Positions 11,579-22,266 of a DNA stretch of 64,000 nt are shown one piece after another. The first letter of the stretch is position 1. The number at the start of each line of letters is the position of its first letter. The position numbers and the translations under genes are program-made. The stretch covers positions 10,547,501-10,611,500 of the forward strand of contig JAKZAP010000017.1 in assembly GCA_023053575.1 (NCBI GenBank). The letters are read 5' to 3'. Below the pieces are notes generated by a model that ran no database searches, was not told the origin of the DNA, and saw only the letters and a list, made by a program, of their open reading frames with translations. The DNA is from Branchinecta lynchi. Its lineage: Eukaryota > Arthropoda > Branchiopoda > Anostraca > Branchinectidae.

Positions 11579-11673
11579 GTAAGTGTGGTTAATATTTTGT
11601 CGCTGGTCTCGGGGGGGGGGGGGAATGAGCCGTAAGTCTGCCTTTTTTGTATGGTAAGAGAAATGGTATGAAA

Positions 11674-14600
11674 ACAAGAGTTACGAGCTCATATGGCACT
11701 TGTTACGAGTAGGCAGTACAAGAAAGTAAATGAGAACGTCATAAAATACACCCGCCATCCAAAAATATGGTACGGAAATAGAAATAGAATATTTAGTTTC
11801 ACTCACAGTTCCGCCATCGTCTCGATTATCTGTAGCAAATGCACATAACTGTTCAAACTTCCAAGTTTCAGTCCAATAAATCCACTCGTTTGATCCCTAG
11901 ACATGCTATACGATTTCCGGTACTCCCTCTATCTCCCCCTACGGTGGCCGAATCTGGTTCGGATTAAAAATGGCTAAAGCATCTTCTTTTATACCATTTA
12001 TCAAGTTTCACTCGAACCTGAACACTTTTGGAAAATTCCGGTACCCCCCCCCCCCCCACCAACGTTGTCGGATCCGGTTCGGGCCCAAAATATATCATCT
12101 AGGGTATATGCTCTCTCTACATTCCATGTTTCATTTAAACTGATGCACTCGTTTGGCCCCTATGCGACCCTCAAAGTTTCCGACAATCTCCCTCCAACTC
12201 CCCCTACTGTGGCCGAACAGGACATGAAAACATAAAAGTCGTATCGCTTAATTCCCTCTTCCTGTCCATCAAGTTTTACTGAAATTTGTGTATAGCCTAT
12301 CTGAAAGTTTCCAGTACCCCCCCCCCCCCCCCCCCCCTACCTTGGCCGAATGCGGCCCGGACGCCAAATCTAGGCCGCATAAACTCGGCACCGTCGAACT
12401 TGCATCTCATTCGCTCCATCCGTTTGGTTTTTGTGCATGACAAAAGACCCCCCCCCCCCCCCCCCAATTCCCCAGCCGTGGTCGCATATATTTCGAACAT
12501 ATCGAGGCCATCGATTCTTATCATCCATTAACTTTCACCCGAGTCAGACCACTCGTTCGCAGTTTACAGAAGTCAATTTCCATATTTCTCTTCCCTTGCT
12601 CCCCCAAAATGCTCGGATCTAGGAACGGAAATTACCGGGGGTATGTTGTGTCAGGTTCTTAAGTCAATTAAGTCGGGTCACTAATATGCCTGCAAAGTTT
12701 CGTTGTCTTAGTATATCTAGAACGATTCTAACTCGCGACTGCCGGAATTCCAGGAAACCCCCTCCAACTCCCCCCACAGAGCCCGGAAATCATCTGGCTC
12801 CGTCGATTTCGTATCTAGGCCTAATGCTTGTTCTCTCCATTAACTTCCGTCCCAATCCCTCTGCTTTTAGAGTTTCTTGAGTTTTTCGGATCCCCCCCCC
12901 CATCCCCCCACAGTATCGGACCCGACCCGGACTTGACACTGAACATCCGAGGCGATAGCTCTTTACACCAGACAAGTTTCATTCAAATCCGATCACCCGT
13001 TCAAAAGTTATGCACGCCACTAGATTCCGGACTCCCCATTCATCCACTCCCCCCACGATGGTCGGATCGGGAAAACGGCTGTTCTTAATCCCTGACATAC
13101 CTGCCAAGTTTCATCGCCCTGGCACATCAGGAAGTATGCCGAACTCGCGGGATCGCTAGAAATCCGGACCCCCACCCCAACTCCCCCACAGTGCCCAGAT
13201 CCGGTCCGGTTATGTCAATGACGTATCTAGGACTTGTGCCTGTTCTTCCCACCAAGGTTCATCCCGATCCCTCCATTCTAAGCGTTTCTCAAGATTTCCG
13301 GTTCCCCCCTCCAACTCCCCCCAGTGTCATCGGATCCAGTCCGGATTTAAAGTGGGACGTCTGAGACACGGTGTCATCCCAAATATCAACTTTCATCAAG
13401 ATCCGATCACTCGTTTTTAAGTTAAAAATACCTTGGCTTCCCCCTCTCTCCACTCCCCCCCCCCCCCCAGATGGTCGGATCGGGGAAGTGATTATTTCCT
13501 ATTTAATCTGGTCGGGTCCCTGACATGCCTGCCAGATTAAATAGATTATTAAATAGGTTAAATAGGTTGTGCTTGTACTTTCCACAAGGTTTCATCCAGA
13601 TCTCTCCATTCTAAGTGTTTTCCAAGATTTCCGGTTTCCCTCTCCAACTCCCCCCACTGTCACTGGATCTGGTCTGGATTTAAATGGAGCGTCTGAGACA
13701 TGAGGTCCTTCCATATATCAAGTTTCATTAAGATCCGATCACCCGTTCGTAAGCTAAAAATATCTCATTTTTCCTGTTTTTCCCGGATTCTTCACTCCCC
13801 TCCAGATGGTCGGATCGGGGAAGCGACTATTTCTAATTTAATCTGGTCCAGTCCCTGATATGTCTGCCAAGTTTCATCGTCCTAGCTTATCTGGAAGTGC
13901 CCGAACTAGCAAAACCGGGACCGACAGACCGACTGACGGACAGAAATTACAATCGCTATATGGCACTGAAGGGCAAGTGCCATAAAAACATGGATAGTCA
14001 GTTTTTGGGCGGTTTTTCCTCTTCCGGATATCAGAAAGGCAGATATTCTTATGGCACTTGCCCTTCGGCCAAGTGCATTAAGTTGGAAATAGTCATTTCC
14101 CCGATCCGACCATCGTTGGGGGAGTAGAGGGAGGGGGAATCCGGAATCTTGAGGAATTTATAACTTTTTAACGGGGGAACGGATAGGAATAAAATTTAAT
14201 ATTTGGAGAGATTTCGTGCCTCAGACGACCTACTTAAATTCCGGACCGGATCCGGTGGAGGGGGGAACCGGAAATCTTGGGAAACGCTTAGATTGGAGGG
14301 ATCGGGACGAAACTTGGTGGGAAGAACAAGCACAAGTCCTAGATACATCATTGACATAACCGGACCGATTCGGGAACTGTGGGGGGAGTTGGGGGGGGGG
14401 GGGGGGGCGGAATTCGGTGATCCCGCCAGTTCGGTACTAGGACGATGAAATTTGCCCCGAACAGAGTGCCTTAAGAATAGTCGTTTCCCCGATCCGACTG
14501 TCGTGGGGGGAGTGGAGGGATAGAGAATCCGGAAATTAGTAACATGCATAACTTTGGAAGGGGTAGTCGGTCGTGCATGAAACTTGACAAGTGTCAAGAA

Positions 14601-15608
14601 CAAGTGCATCAGATGTTCCTTTTCAGATCTGGACCGGATGCGATACCTAGGGGGGGGGGGGGGGGGGGGGGGGCTGGAAAGGGGCACCGGAAATCTTCTG
14701 AAAGGCTCAGATTCGAGGGATCGGGATGGAACTTTGTGGGAAGAACAAGCTTAAACCCTAGATACATTGCTGACAAAACAGGACTGTATCGTGTCACGGT
14801 GGGGGGAGTTGGAGGGGGTTTACCGGAATTTCGGTTGTCTCGAGTTAGGGTACTTCCAGATATGCTAGGTCCATGAAACTTGGCATGCATTTTAGGAATT
14901 CTACTATATTGACTTGAAAATAGTCCGTTCCCCGATCCGATCATCGTGCGGAGAGTAGAGGGGTGGTTGAATCTGGAATCTAGTGACATTCACAACTTTG
15001 GAATGGGTGATCGGACGTGCATGAAACTTTGTAAGTATTACGAACAAGTGTCTTGGATGTTCAGTTTCAAGTCTGGACCGGATCTGATCACTGGGAGGGG
15101 GGGGGGGGAGCTGGATGGGGCACCGGAAATCTCGTGGATCGCTTAAAGTTGAGGCATCAGAGTTGGACTTGGTTGGAAGAGCAAGCGTAAACCCTAGATG
15201 CATTCCTGACAAAACAGAACCGGTTTGTGTCACGGTGGGGGAAGTGGAGGGGGTTTCCCGGAATTCCGGCGATCTCGATCTAGGGTGCTTCCAGATGTGC
15301 TAGGACTATGAAACTGGCAGGCCAATTGGGACTCTAACATATTGATTTGAAAATAGTCCCTTCCCCGATCCAACCATCGTGGGGAGTAGAGGGATGGGGA
15401 ATCCGGATTGAGGTGGCGTTCATAACTTAGGAATGGGTGATCGGACGTGCATGAAACTTGACAAGTGTCAAGAACGAGTGTCTCAAATGTTCAGTTACAA
15501 GTCCGGTGTGGGTCTCATCACTGGGGGGGGGGGGGGTAGCTGCAGGAGGACAAACCGACAAACATGCTAACTGTTCTGACAAGTGCCATATCAGCTTTCA
15601 GCTCTTGT
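11674..15608. repeat. Giant C-rich/G-rich fold-back element
   Basis: The left arm (11674 to about 13975) is C-rich, the right arm (about 14045-15608) is G-rich and carries the same units inverted. Outer ends ACAAGAG and CATATGGCACTTG pair with CAAGTGCCATAT and CTCTTGT. Arms are built of units of about 335-445 bp marked by GATGGTCGGATCGGG, each with several AAGTTTCAT motifs and C or G runs up to about 24 bases. The centre contains CAAGTGCCATA, short unique sequence and TATGGCACTTG. Many long ORFs here are frame-open because of C/G runs and are not genes. Confidence 0.8.
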
Positions 15609-16069
15609 TTTTTTTTTTTTTCGTGGCAGCCTTCAAATTACGAAAAAGGATAGTTTCGGCTTTCATCGCTATTTCGGGTTACACGTGTAAATATTGTGTT
15701 TGTAATCCGCCAAATAAACACGGCGACAGCGGAGTAAAAAGAAAAATAAAGGAAAAATAACACAATTAAAAATCAAAAAGTTTTACTGAATTTCTAATCA
15801 GGCCTAAACAGCTCATGAAAAATATCAAGGAGAGGAAGAGCTGGTGACGTGATGCGCATAGAAAAGATTCGTGACGTCTGCACATCACGCTTGCAATTAT
15901 TGGTATGGTGGGGTAGACCAGGTATGGCCAAGGTCAGAAAATCGATTGCGGACTATTAGTATATAGGCAGCAGTTGATGAAATCACCACGCTTCGTCTCT
16001 GCTTTCTCGTTTTCCAAAAATATAATTTAGACTTAGAAGAAACTAAAAAAGATAAATCATGTTACTTTA

Positions 16070-16335
16070 AACGTGCACGGCACCTGCTTTATCTCTGCCA
16101 CAACCACGCGCTAACGGACAAGTTCAAAGTTCAGGATGTAAGTGTTACCCATTCCGACGTTTCCTCATCTTTATCGAAAATCATCGACAACTGGGCCTAA
16201 CCAGCGCATGACCTTCTACCCTGGTTCCTGGCCGAAGATTGAAAAGTTGTGTTTTCTTATGTGTTTTGTATTTGCTTTTTATTTATTTATTTTATTTCCT
16301 GTACAGCGCTTTCCAAAAAATGAATGACTTATTTA
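16070..16335 (+). repeat. LINE 3' end fragment (YADD-LINE family)
   Basis: It parallels the C-terminal coding and UTR part of the 21050-21790 LINE in the opposite orientation (CTCTGCCACAACCACGCGCT, TTATCGAAAATCATCGACAA). Confidence 0.65.
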
Positions 16336-16391
16336 CGTAGCCTACTTTGTCCAGTTGCCTTGTCGGTGACTTTTTCAAGAACATTGGTTAA

Positions 16392-16743
16392 AGGACCTGT
16401 CTTACCTATAATACTAACTCAATCTACTTCCATAATCACTCCATATACTTCTAAACTTGGAGACCCCAATTTCGTGCGGTACATTCCAACTCCCTCTAAC
16501 AAAAAAAACGCTGATTTTTTCGCTTGCCGTGCTTTGCTACCTTCGAATGTGTATCACGCTGTCGACGGTTGTCTGCGAGAAGTTTTTCCATCAGAAATGG
16601 CGGTTATATAAATTGTTTCCCTGTATCGGAAAAGGCTTAAAACAGCCAAAAGCGTGGGTATTTGTTTGAAAGCACAGCCTAGTTTTAAAGTATCAAATAT
16701 TTTAAATACTGTAAGTTGAAGCGTAAATAGTGCGAGGGGTCCT
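16392..16743 (+). mobile_element. TTAA-flanked MITE, family A
   Basis: TTAA, then AGGACCTGTCTTACC at the left, and GCGAGGGGTCCT, then TTAA at the right. The right TTAA is shared with the next element. It lies in the cdc45 intron before the 17218 exon. Confidence 0.8.
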
Positions 16744-16747
16744 TTAA

Positions 16748-17184
16748 AGGACACCTGAATGAAGAGTACCAAGTATCATCCCTACATGTATGACTTCTGT
16801 TAACATTGACTGCAGAAATCCAAATACGAAATAGTGTTTCCAAGCTATGATTTTTGCTCCATTTTGCATCTGTCCTTATTTCAATACCGAACAATTTTAG
16901 AAATGAACAAGTGTCTCCAATCAGCCCTTCTTCTGGAATATTTTTTAACCAGTTAAGCCCAAACGCATATCTAGAAGAAATTCCAATACGATCCGGCCAG
17001 CGCTGTACAAGATTTGAATGAATTGCGCTTTTTGTCTTGGAGTCTGCATGTGCAAACCTCCAGAAACAAACATCCCTATTTTGAAAACGTCATGCTCAGG
17101 AGAAGAATGCTTTTCTCCGTGGCCATGTCTGTAAATGCATTCTAAATGGTGTGTTCAAGTATGGTTTCATTGTTCAGGTGTCCT
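16748..17184. mobile_element. TTAA-flanked MITE, family B (AGGACACCTGAA ends)
   Basis: Ends AGGACACCTGAA and TTCAGGTGTCCT are inverted repeats, with TTAA directly outside both. The 437-bp element abuts family A, sharing one TTAA, and its right end lies 33 bp before a cdc45 exon. Confidence 0.85.
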
Positions 17185-17217
17185 TTAACTATTTAATTTT
17201 TCCATTTTTATTTTCAG

Positions 17218-17478
17218 GCTGCCCCTCTCCCAGTGTAAGCAAAAATACTCGTCTATGTGCGCCGAGATTCGAAGTGACCTGCGATCCTCTTTTGATTCCA
17301 AAAAGGCTAAATACGATCTGAGCGACGTCATTGATGGAACATTCCACACGAACTACGGCTGGAAAAGCCGGTACTCAGCTATGGATGTTTTCTATGCCTG
17401 CCTAGCGCGGTTGGAGTCGGTAGATAAGGACAAGACAGAGATGGATCGGTTTCACGATGCGTTGGATTGTCTTTCTAC
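17218..17478 (+). CDS. cdc45: cdc45 exon (GLPLSQCKQK...ALDCLS)
   Basis: This 261-bp exon has acceptor TTTATTTTCAG and donor CTAC|GTAAGT. It begins GLPLSQCKQKYSSM, matching CDC45 GLPLKQVKQKF-AM. It continues through a helical stretch to FHTNYGWKSRYSAMDVFYA, the counterpart of FSIHFGFKHKFLASDVVFA, and ends HDALDCLS, the counterpart of IQALDSLS. The exon starts with one base completing Gly and ends with two bases (AC). The intron upstream carries two adjacent TTAA-flanked MITEs and a large fold-back element. The acceptor lies only 30 bp after the second of these MITEs. Confidence 0.95.
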
Positions 17479-17526
17479 GTAAGTTAGAACCCGTGTTCTT
17501 AAGCTGAAGAAAAAATAGTGCTTTAA

Positions 17527-18185
17527 AGCAAAACTCTTACTGGAAAATGATCATATTTGATAGTGCAAAACAGATTCGTCAGCTGAATTTTATTAGAGCT
17601 ATATTCAGAAGCCGCGCCAGTTAAAATTTATCAAATTCACCTGAACTAGATGACTTTTAGGGAATTTAATGGATTATTGCTCAGGGAACCTACTGGAATT
17701 TTGCTCGGGGAATCTACCGGAACATAGCTTTAATAAAATTCAGCTGACGTATCCGTTTTGCACTATCAAATATGATTCGCAGTCAGCTTGGGCTGAAGGA
17801 AAATTTATGGAAATGATCGTTTCTGATTTTCTTGTTAGCTCTTATCAACTCTATTGCGGCGGCTGGGCGCAAAACATTTGAAAACTGAACTCGCTGTTGT
17901 TAGAAGTGGGAAAACGAAGCAAAAAAGGAAAGAAGCCAAAAACAGAAGATATTTGATGGCCTATCATGTCTTCCAAAATTAAAACAGCACTTTAAACCTT
18001 ATGTGTGAAAGAGTTGTCGGCGGACCTTGAAGCTTTCAGCCAAGTTTGCTTTTGCGTGATCGGCAAAACTCAGCTCGTCCAAAAAAGCGCTAAAAAACCG
18101 TAGGTACAAAACACAAGGGCGAGGATTTCAGTCCATACACAGCCGGGGATAGTATATAAAAGGTAGAATAAGCAAGAGGCGTCCT
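17527..18185. mobile_element. TTAA-flanked MITE, family C, carrying a nested fold-back insert
   Basis: Copy of 24862-25314 starting AGCAAAACTCTTACTGG and ending GCAAGAGGCGTCCT between TTAA sites. A fold-back repeat (about 17553-17800) is inserted near its left end, which explains the extra 200 bp. Confidence 0.7.
17553..17800. repeat. Fold-back repeat nested in TTAA family C
   Basis: The arms ATATTTGATAGTGCAAAACA and TCCGTTTTGCACTATCAAAT are about 150 bp apart and pair over about 55 bp. The family C sequence resumes at both sides. Confidence 0.65.
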
Positions 18186-18199
18186 TTAAAGTTGAAAGC

Positions 18200-18600
18200 C
18201 GACTTATTTATGCGTCATTTAATTAAACACACTGAATTATTTGGATTCTAGAAAGAGTTTCTTTTTGTATTTTTCACTATCTACTCTAGTTATGACGTTC
18301 ACAATATCTGCGGCCGTCCCCACAACGAAAATTCTGCTATGACGCGGGAGATTTTATTCCCAACAGAAACGCGGCTTTTCAGTGGGCAGTGGTGAGCTTG
18401 GTGAAGACTGATCATTGCCTGAACAAAAAAAATCATAAATCTTCTGAGTTCTGGTAAGGCATACAACGCAGATACAACCGCATAGAGGTACCACAAATCA
18501 CACGGAAAATCCACTATTTGAAAATCTAAGTGAGTAAGTGATGGGCATTAACTAGATTGTCCTATCCCAGCCCTTTTCAGTTAAACTTTAAAGGTTCACT
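18200..18600. repeat. Dispersed repeat ending CTTTTCAGTTAAACTTTAAA
   Basis: Related copies at 58270-58735 and, inverted and split by the Harbinger MITE, at 25967-26005 plus 26316-26470. Shared marks: CAATATCTGCGGCCGTCC and CGGCTTTTCAGTGG. Confidence 0.6.
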
Positions 18601-19245
18601 GGAGAGCTTATCATTCCAGTTTTCGCCACGGGCCTACACTTGCTGCATCATATGCAGCGTTACAAGTACAGGAATACCTGAAGAGAATCCGATCTTGGTG
18701 ACAAGATCGTGTTTACACGCCGAGGGAAAAAAACAAATTCTTCGAACCAGAAAATCCGACAAAAATAAATTCTCTAGCCAATAAAAAATAAATTCTGAGA
18801 GCATGTATGACATCAGTACTGATGATTGCTGCCCTCAAAAGCTAGCGAGACTTTTTGGGGGTACTTTTTACCAGCGCCGCCGACAAGATTCCTTTCAAGT
18901 ATACCGGAATTCCTTTCATCGTGAAAGGATTCTAGTTCCGCTAGACTTTTTTTCTAGTTGTCTTCAAGAACGGAATCCGAGTCGACTGGAATTCCTTTCT
19001 ACTTGACGGGATTCTTGTCCATGTAAACGCTACAATAGTTCAAATTCCCGGAAGATTAAAGAAATTAGCTTGAAAAAAAAACAGGAGTCGCGATTTGAAA
19101 AGATCGACACAGCCGATGCACAATCCGGACTATAGCCAGTGTATCGATGTGAAAGGTCTTTAAATAAATAAAATCGATACATATAAACAGGCTGTTCCGC
19201 CTCTTACTTTACAAGCAACCAAGTTCACTACCCATTTGGAGCAAA

Positions 19246-19653
19246 AGCTGCGTTTTTGCAGATACCATGGTATCTGCTACTACGGCAACTGCAATGGATC
19301 TGCAATAAGTCGTTTTTGCAGTTACCGTGGTATCTGATACTACGGTTGCTCTGCAAATGCGACAATTGCCGGATTTGCGCTTTTAGAAATCATCCAAAAA
19401 TAAATACTGATATTCAGTGAAATCGAGAGTGACATAACTTCTTTCTCAACAATTTTGATAAAAAAAAAACTAGACTCTTGTGTTGGTGATGTTAAAAGTG
19501 AGAGGAGTTGTTTGGATACCACGATCAGTTACCACGGTCAAACCGTGGTATTTGAATATCAGTTACCACGGTGACTTGCCAGATACCACAATAACTGCAA
19601 AAAGGCCTTTTGATCGTTGTATCAGATACCATGGTATCTTCATAAACGCAACT
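19246..19653. mobile_element. Palindrome-rich MITE (TGCGTTTTTGCAGATACCA ends)
   Basis: The element is bounded by TGCGTTTTTGCAGATACC and its complement. Its interior repeats the palindrome GATACCATGGTATC and variants such as TACCACGGTA. A related copy lies at 53348-53753. Confidence 0.7.
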
Positions 19654-19693
19654 AAAGAAACCATAAATTTTGAATAATTTAACTGCACTAGTA

Positions 19694-19887
19694 CTACTGT
19701 AGAGGTATGCTTATTTGAAAAGGTACTTAAATGTGAGCAGTGCAGTTTTAGGCTAAATGGTAGAATGAGGATCCAAAATCCTGTTTTCATAGGCACTTAA
19801 TTACCTACTTTGGCTAAGTGCAAGTGCATGAAAGTGGCAAAGTTCAAAGTCAACAAACGTTCAAATAAGCATACCTCGCTACTGTAC
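19694..19887. mobile_element. Small MITE (TACAGTAG-GAGGTATGCTTATTTGAA ends)
   Basis: The arms CTGTAGAGGTATGCTTATTT and AAATAAGCATACCTCGCTACTG are inverted copies, next to TA dinucleotides, as in Tc1/mariner MITEs. Related copies lie at 8869-9033 and 21797-22013. Confidence 0.7.
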
Positions 19888-20449
19888 AAATAATCCAGCT
19901 ACAAGTTAGATGTCGAACGCAAAAGAAAAGAGAGATGTGCAACATTGCACTTAGAACTGATAAATGTATTCGCGCCCGGCAGTAATCAAATCAGTGTTAG
20001 TGCGCAACGCAAAAACAGTAGAAGCAAAAGGGGAATGGTCCTAGGACCTCGCAGATTTGATTGCGGTTGGTCCCCTTGACAGAATATTTTGTACATGGGC
20101 CCGAGTAACATATCAGTCAGTAGGGGTGGGGGAGACCCCTCATTTTAACGACCTCTCGATCACAGTGTACGACTCAAATGTACCGACAAACTTCGCGGCA
20201 ACGACGCACATTCCTCACCAACAAATAATAGAACCGTTGTAAAACTGACTGCAACGCATCAGCTGAGATTATTCCTGTAATGAAAATTTGCGTATATAAA
20301 CTCACACCCTCAGCGTTTAATTTAAGGGCTGCCACAAGATCACTCAAGTCGCTAAATCAGGCCTTTTTGGCCCCTATTGGTCCCTAAATCAGCTCTCAGG
20401 TTCCTTTTAGAGTCTTTCTTGACCGAAGTCCTTACATTTTAACTGCATA

Positions 20450-20731
20450 TCTTAGCAAAAGTTAATGGAAGTCACCATGCAATAATCCGGCTGAAACCGG
20501 AAAATTTGTTAAAAGCTCAAGTTTTATCTGAATGCTGAATTCGTTTTGAGCTTTAGGTTTTGTCGGACAAGTAGTTCGGTCGGAATCCGGCCGAAACCGG
20601 AAATAGTCTGTTTTTAAAATTGATAGTAAGAATGTTCTAGGAGTCTCGCGAAGACCGGATATCTACAAGACGCAATTGTCTGGATCAAATATTAAAATTT
20701 GTGGATCCCATCGAAACCTTTGGTCTTGTTT
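20450..20731 (-). repeat. GGATCC-family repeat, truncated copy
   Basis: Only the starting end is present, in inverse orientation (GATCCCATCGAAACCTTTGG near 20701). Confidence 0.65.
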
Positions 20732-21049
20732 AAGACTAAAGTGAGCGCCCGGGACCTCGGTGAGGCCGAAATAAACGACTGATACGACCCTCCCCACTTC
20801 GGGCCACCCCTGTGAACACTCGATGACAAACCTTCCATTCCATTTCACAGTATGGGCTTCTAAGTCCTCAGCCACTCCGTAAGCAAACGCATCCAAAGTG
20901 TCTGTGGGGGGTGCCCCTGATTTTTACAACAGTACATTTTGGTTTCGGAAGCTATTATAGCTCCAAGTGCCACTGAACCATTAACTGGGGTTATAAGCCC
21001 TGTTAGATACAGTAGAATCTGAGGAGAAGTAAGTAAGTAAGTAAGTAAG

Positions 21050-21790
21050 TAATTTATTTATAAGCCGCCGTTTTTAGAAAGCGGAGTAAATGAAGAAAGT
21101 AAATAAAACACATAAACATACACAAAAAGACACTTAATTTCAATCGTCGGCCAGGAAGCAGTGTAGAAGGTCGTGCGCTGGTTGGGTTCTGTTGTCAATG
21201 ATTTTTGATAGCGACGAAGAAACATCCAAAAGGGTAACACTTGCATCTTGAATTTTGAACTTCTCCGTCAAAGTATGGTTATGGCATAATTTCGACAAGT
21301 GGAGCAGGTGCTTTGCATATTTAAAATAACATGATCTCATTTTTTTATCTCCTTCTTTCGCAGAACATGAGTGACACCAGAACGAAATAGTATAGAAGGA
21401 GTGCAGAAGGGGCTGTACAATTTTCCCAAAGCTTTACGATTATAGCGCCCCCGGTTGGAGACGATGCGCCCATAGGCGGTAAGGATTGATCTAGAAACTT
21501 CTTGAACAACCGAATAGAAAAATTTTGACAACGAGGATTTGAATGTTATGCCAAGCCATCGTAGAGATTCTGTTGATCTGACGACAAACGATCCAAGAGA
21601 TAGAAGCTTTAGCATTCAAACGATTTGACGAAGGGTTGAAATGCAGGTACTCACATTTTGAGAGGTTATCTTCAAGACCGATTTTGAGAAGTTCCGACGA
21701 CAGCTTACAGACATTTTTGGTGAGTGTGGATCGGGTACGGCTTACTAAGAGCAAGTCGTCCGCGTAAGCTATGTAGCTGAAGGCGTGGTC
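21050..21790 (-). pseudogene. LINE RT fragment with (TTAC)n 3' tail
   Basis: On the minus strand, HAFSYIAYADDLLLVSRTRS (YADD catalytic box) begins near 21790. It continues through a fingers/thumb-like stretch (LEDNLSKCEYLHFNPSS) and, after frameshifts, WLGITFKSS and a C-terminal tail ending near 21140. The 3' UTR with a short AGAAAGCGG motif (plus-strand reading) ends in (TTAC)n at 21029-21052. Sequence upstream of YADD is missing: a typical 5'-truncated LINE. Other copies of this 3' end lie at 16070-16330, 35168-35330 and 48525-48690. Confidence 0.8.
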
Positions 21791-21796
21791 TTTATA

Positions 21797-22013
21797 AAAG
21801 TAAGCAGGATGCTTCTTTGAACTTTAATTAACTTTGAACAGTGCACTTAAGGCCTAAATGGCAGAACGAAGACTCAAAACACCCATTCAGGTATTCTTAG
21901 TCGCACTTAATTAGCTACTTTTGCTGACTCGTAGGTAGCTTTTGTCACAGCAGTTATGGAAAATGGCACTGTTCAAAGTTAACTAACGCTCAAAGAAGCT
22001 TAACTCTACTGTA
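21797..22013. mobile_element. Small TACAGTAG-type MITE
   Basis: It ends CAAAGAAGCTTAACTCTACTGTA, and its interior (CACTTAAGGCCTAAATGGCAGAA) matches the other copies. It lies just upstream of the 22128 cdc45 exon. Confidence 0.6.
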
Positions 22014-22127
22014 CATTTCCTAACAAAACATCTTTTTCGCCAACAGCTTGGTTCACCTCCAGGAAAACAACATAAAAATACCTTTTTTGATGCCGCATTT
22101 CTTGTTATCTGAAAATTCTGTTTTTAG

Positions 22128-22266
22128 AGCGAAGACCGAGCTATTGGAGGATGGTATCGAGTCTGCAAAAGCCCTTCTCGTAGCTACCTACCGACAAGTT
22201 CAAACGTTATTGGACATGAGCCAAGTCTTGGTGGCGGGGCCTTTCCTGTACGCTGTCCTTATGGAG
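22128..22266 (+). CDS. cdc45: cdc45 exon (ESAKALL...GPFLYAVLME)
   Basis: This 139-bp exon has acceptor TTCTGTTTTTAG and donor GGAG|GTAGGT. Translation contains GIESAKALLVATYRQVQTLL and VLVAGPFLYAVLME. These correspond to the CDC45 helix GLELAKKQL-ATQQTI and to the conserved ISQGPFLYCSLMEG. The first base completes a Thr codon from the previous exon and the exon ends in phase 0. Coding sequence cannot extend much further upstream, because an in-frame stop precedes the acceptor. The next intron is 12.3 kb and contains the CR1-like LINE, several MITEs and the tRNA gene. Confidence 0.93.

Noticed and set aside
11420..11635. 71-codon frame with protein-like composition over the 11447 exon
   Set aside because: It is frame 0 of the exon; the +1 frame matches CDC45 and fits splice phase on both sides.
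12286..15760. Many overlapping ORFs rich in Pro or Gly on both strands
   Set aside because: They are open only because C/G homopolymers lack stops; they follow the inverted repeat units and match no protein family.
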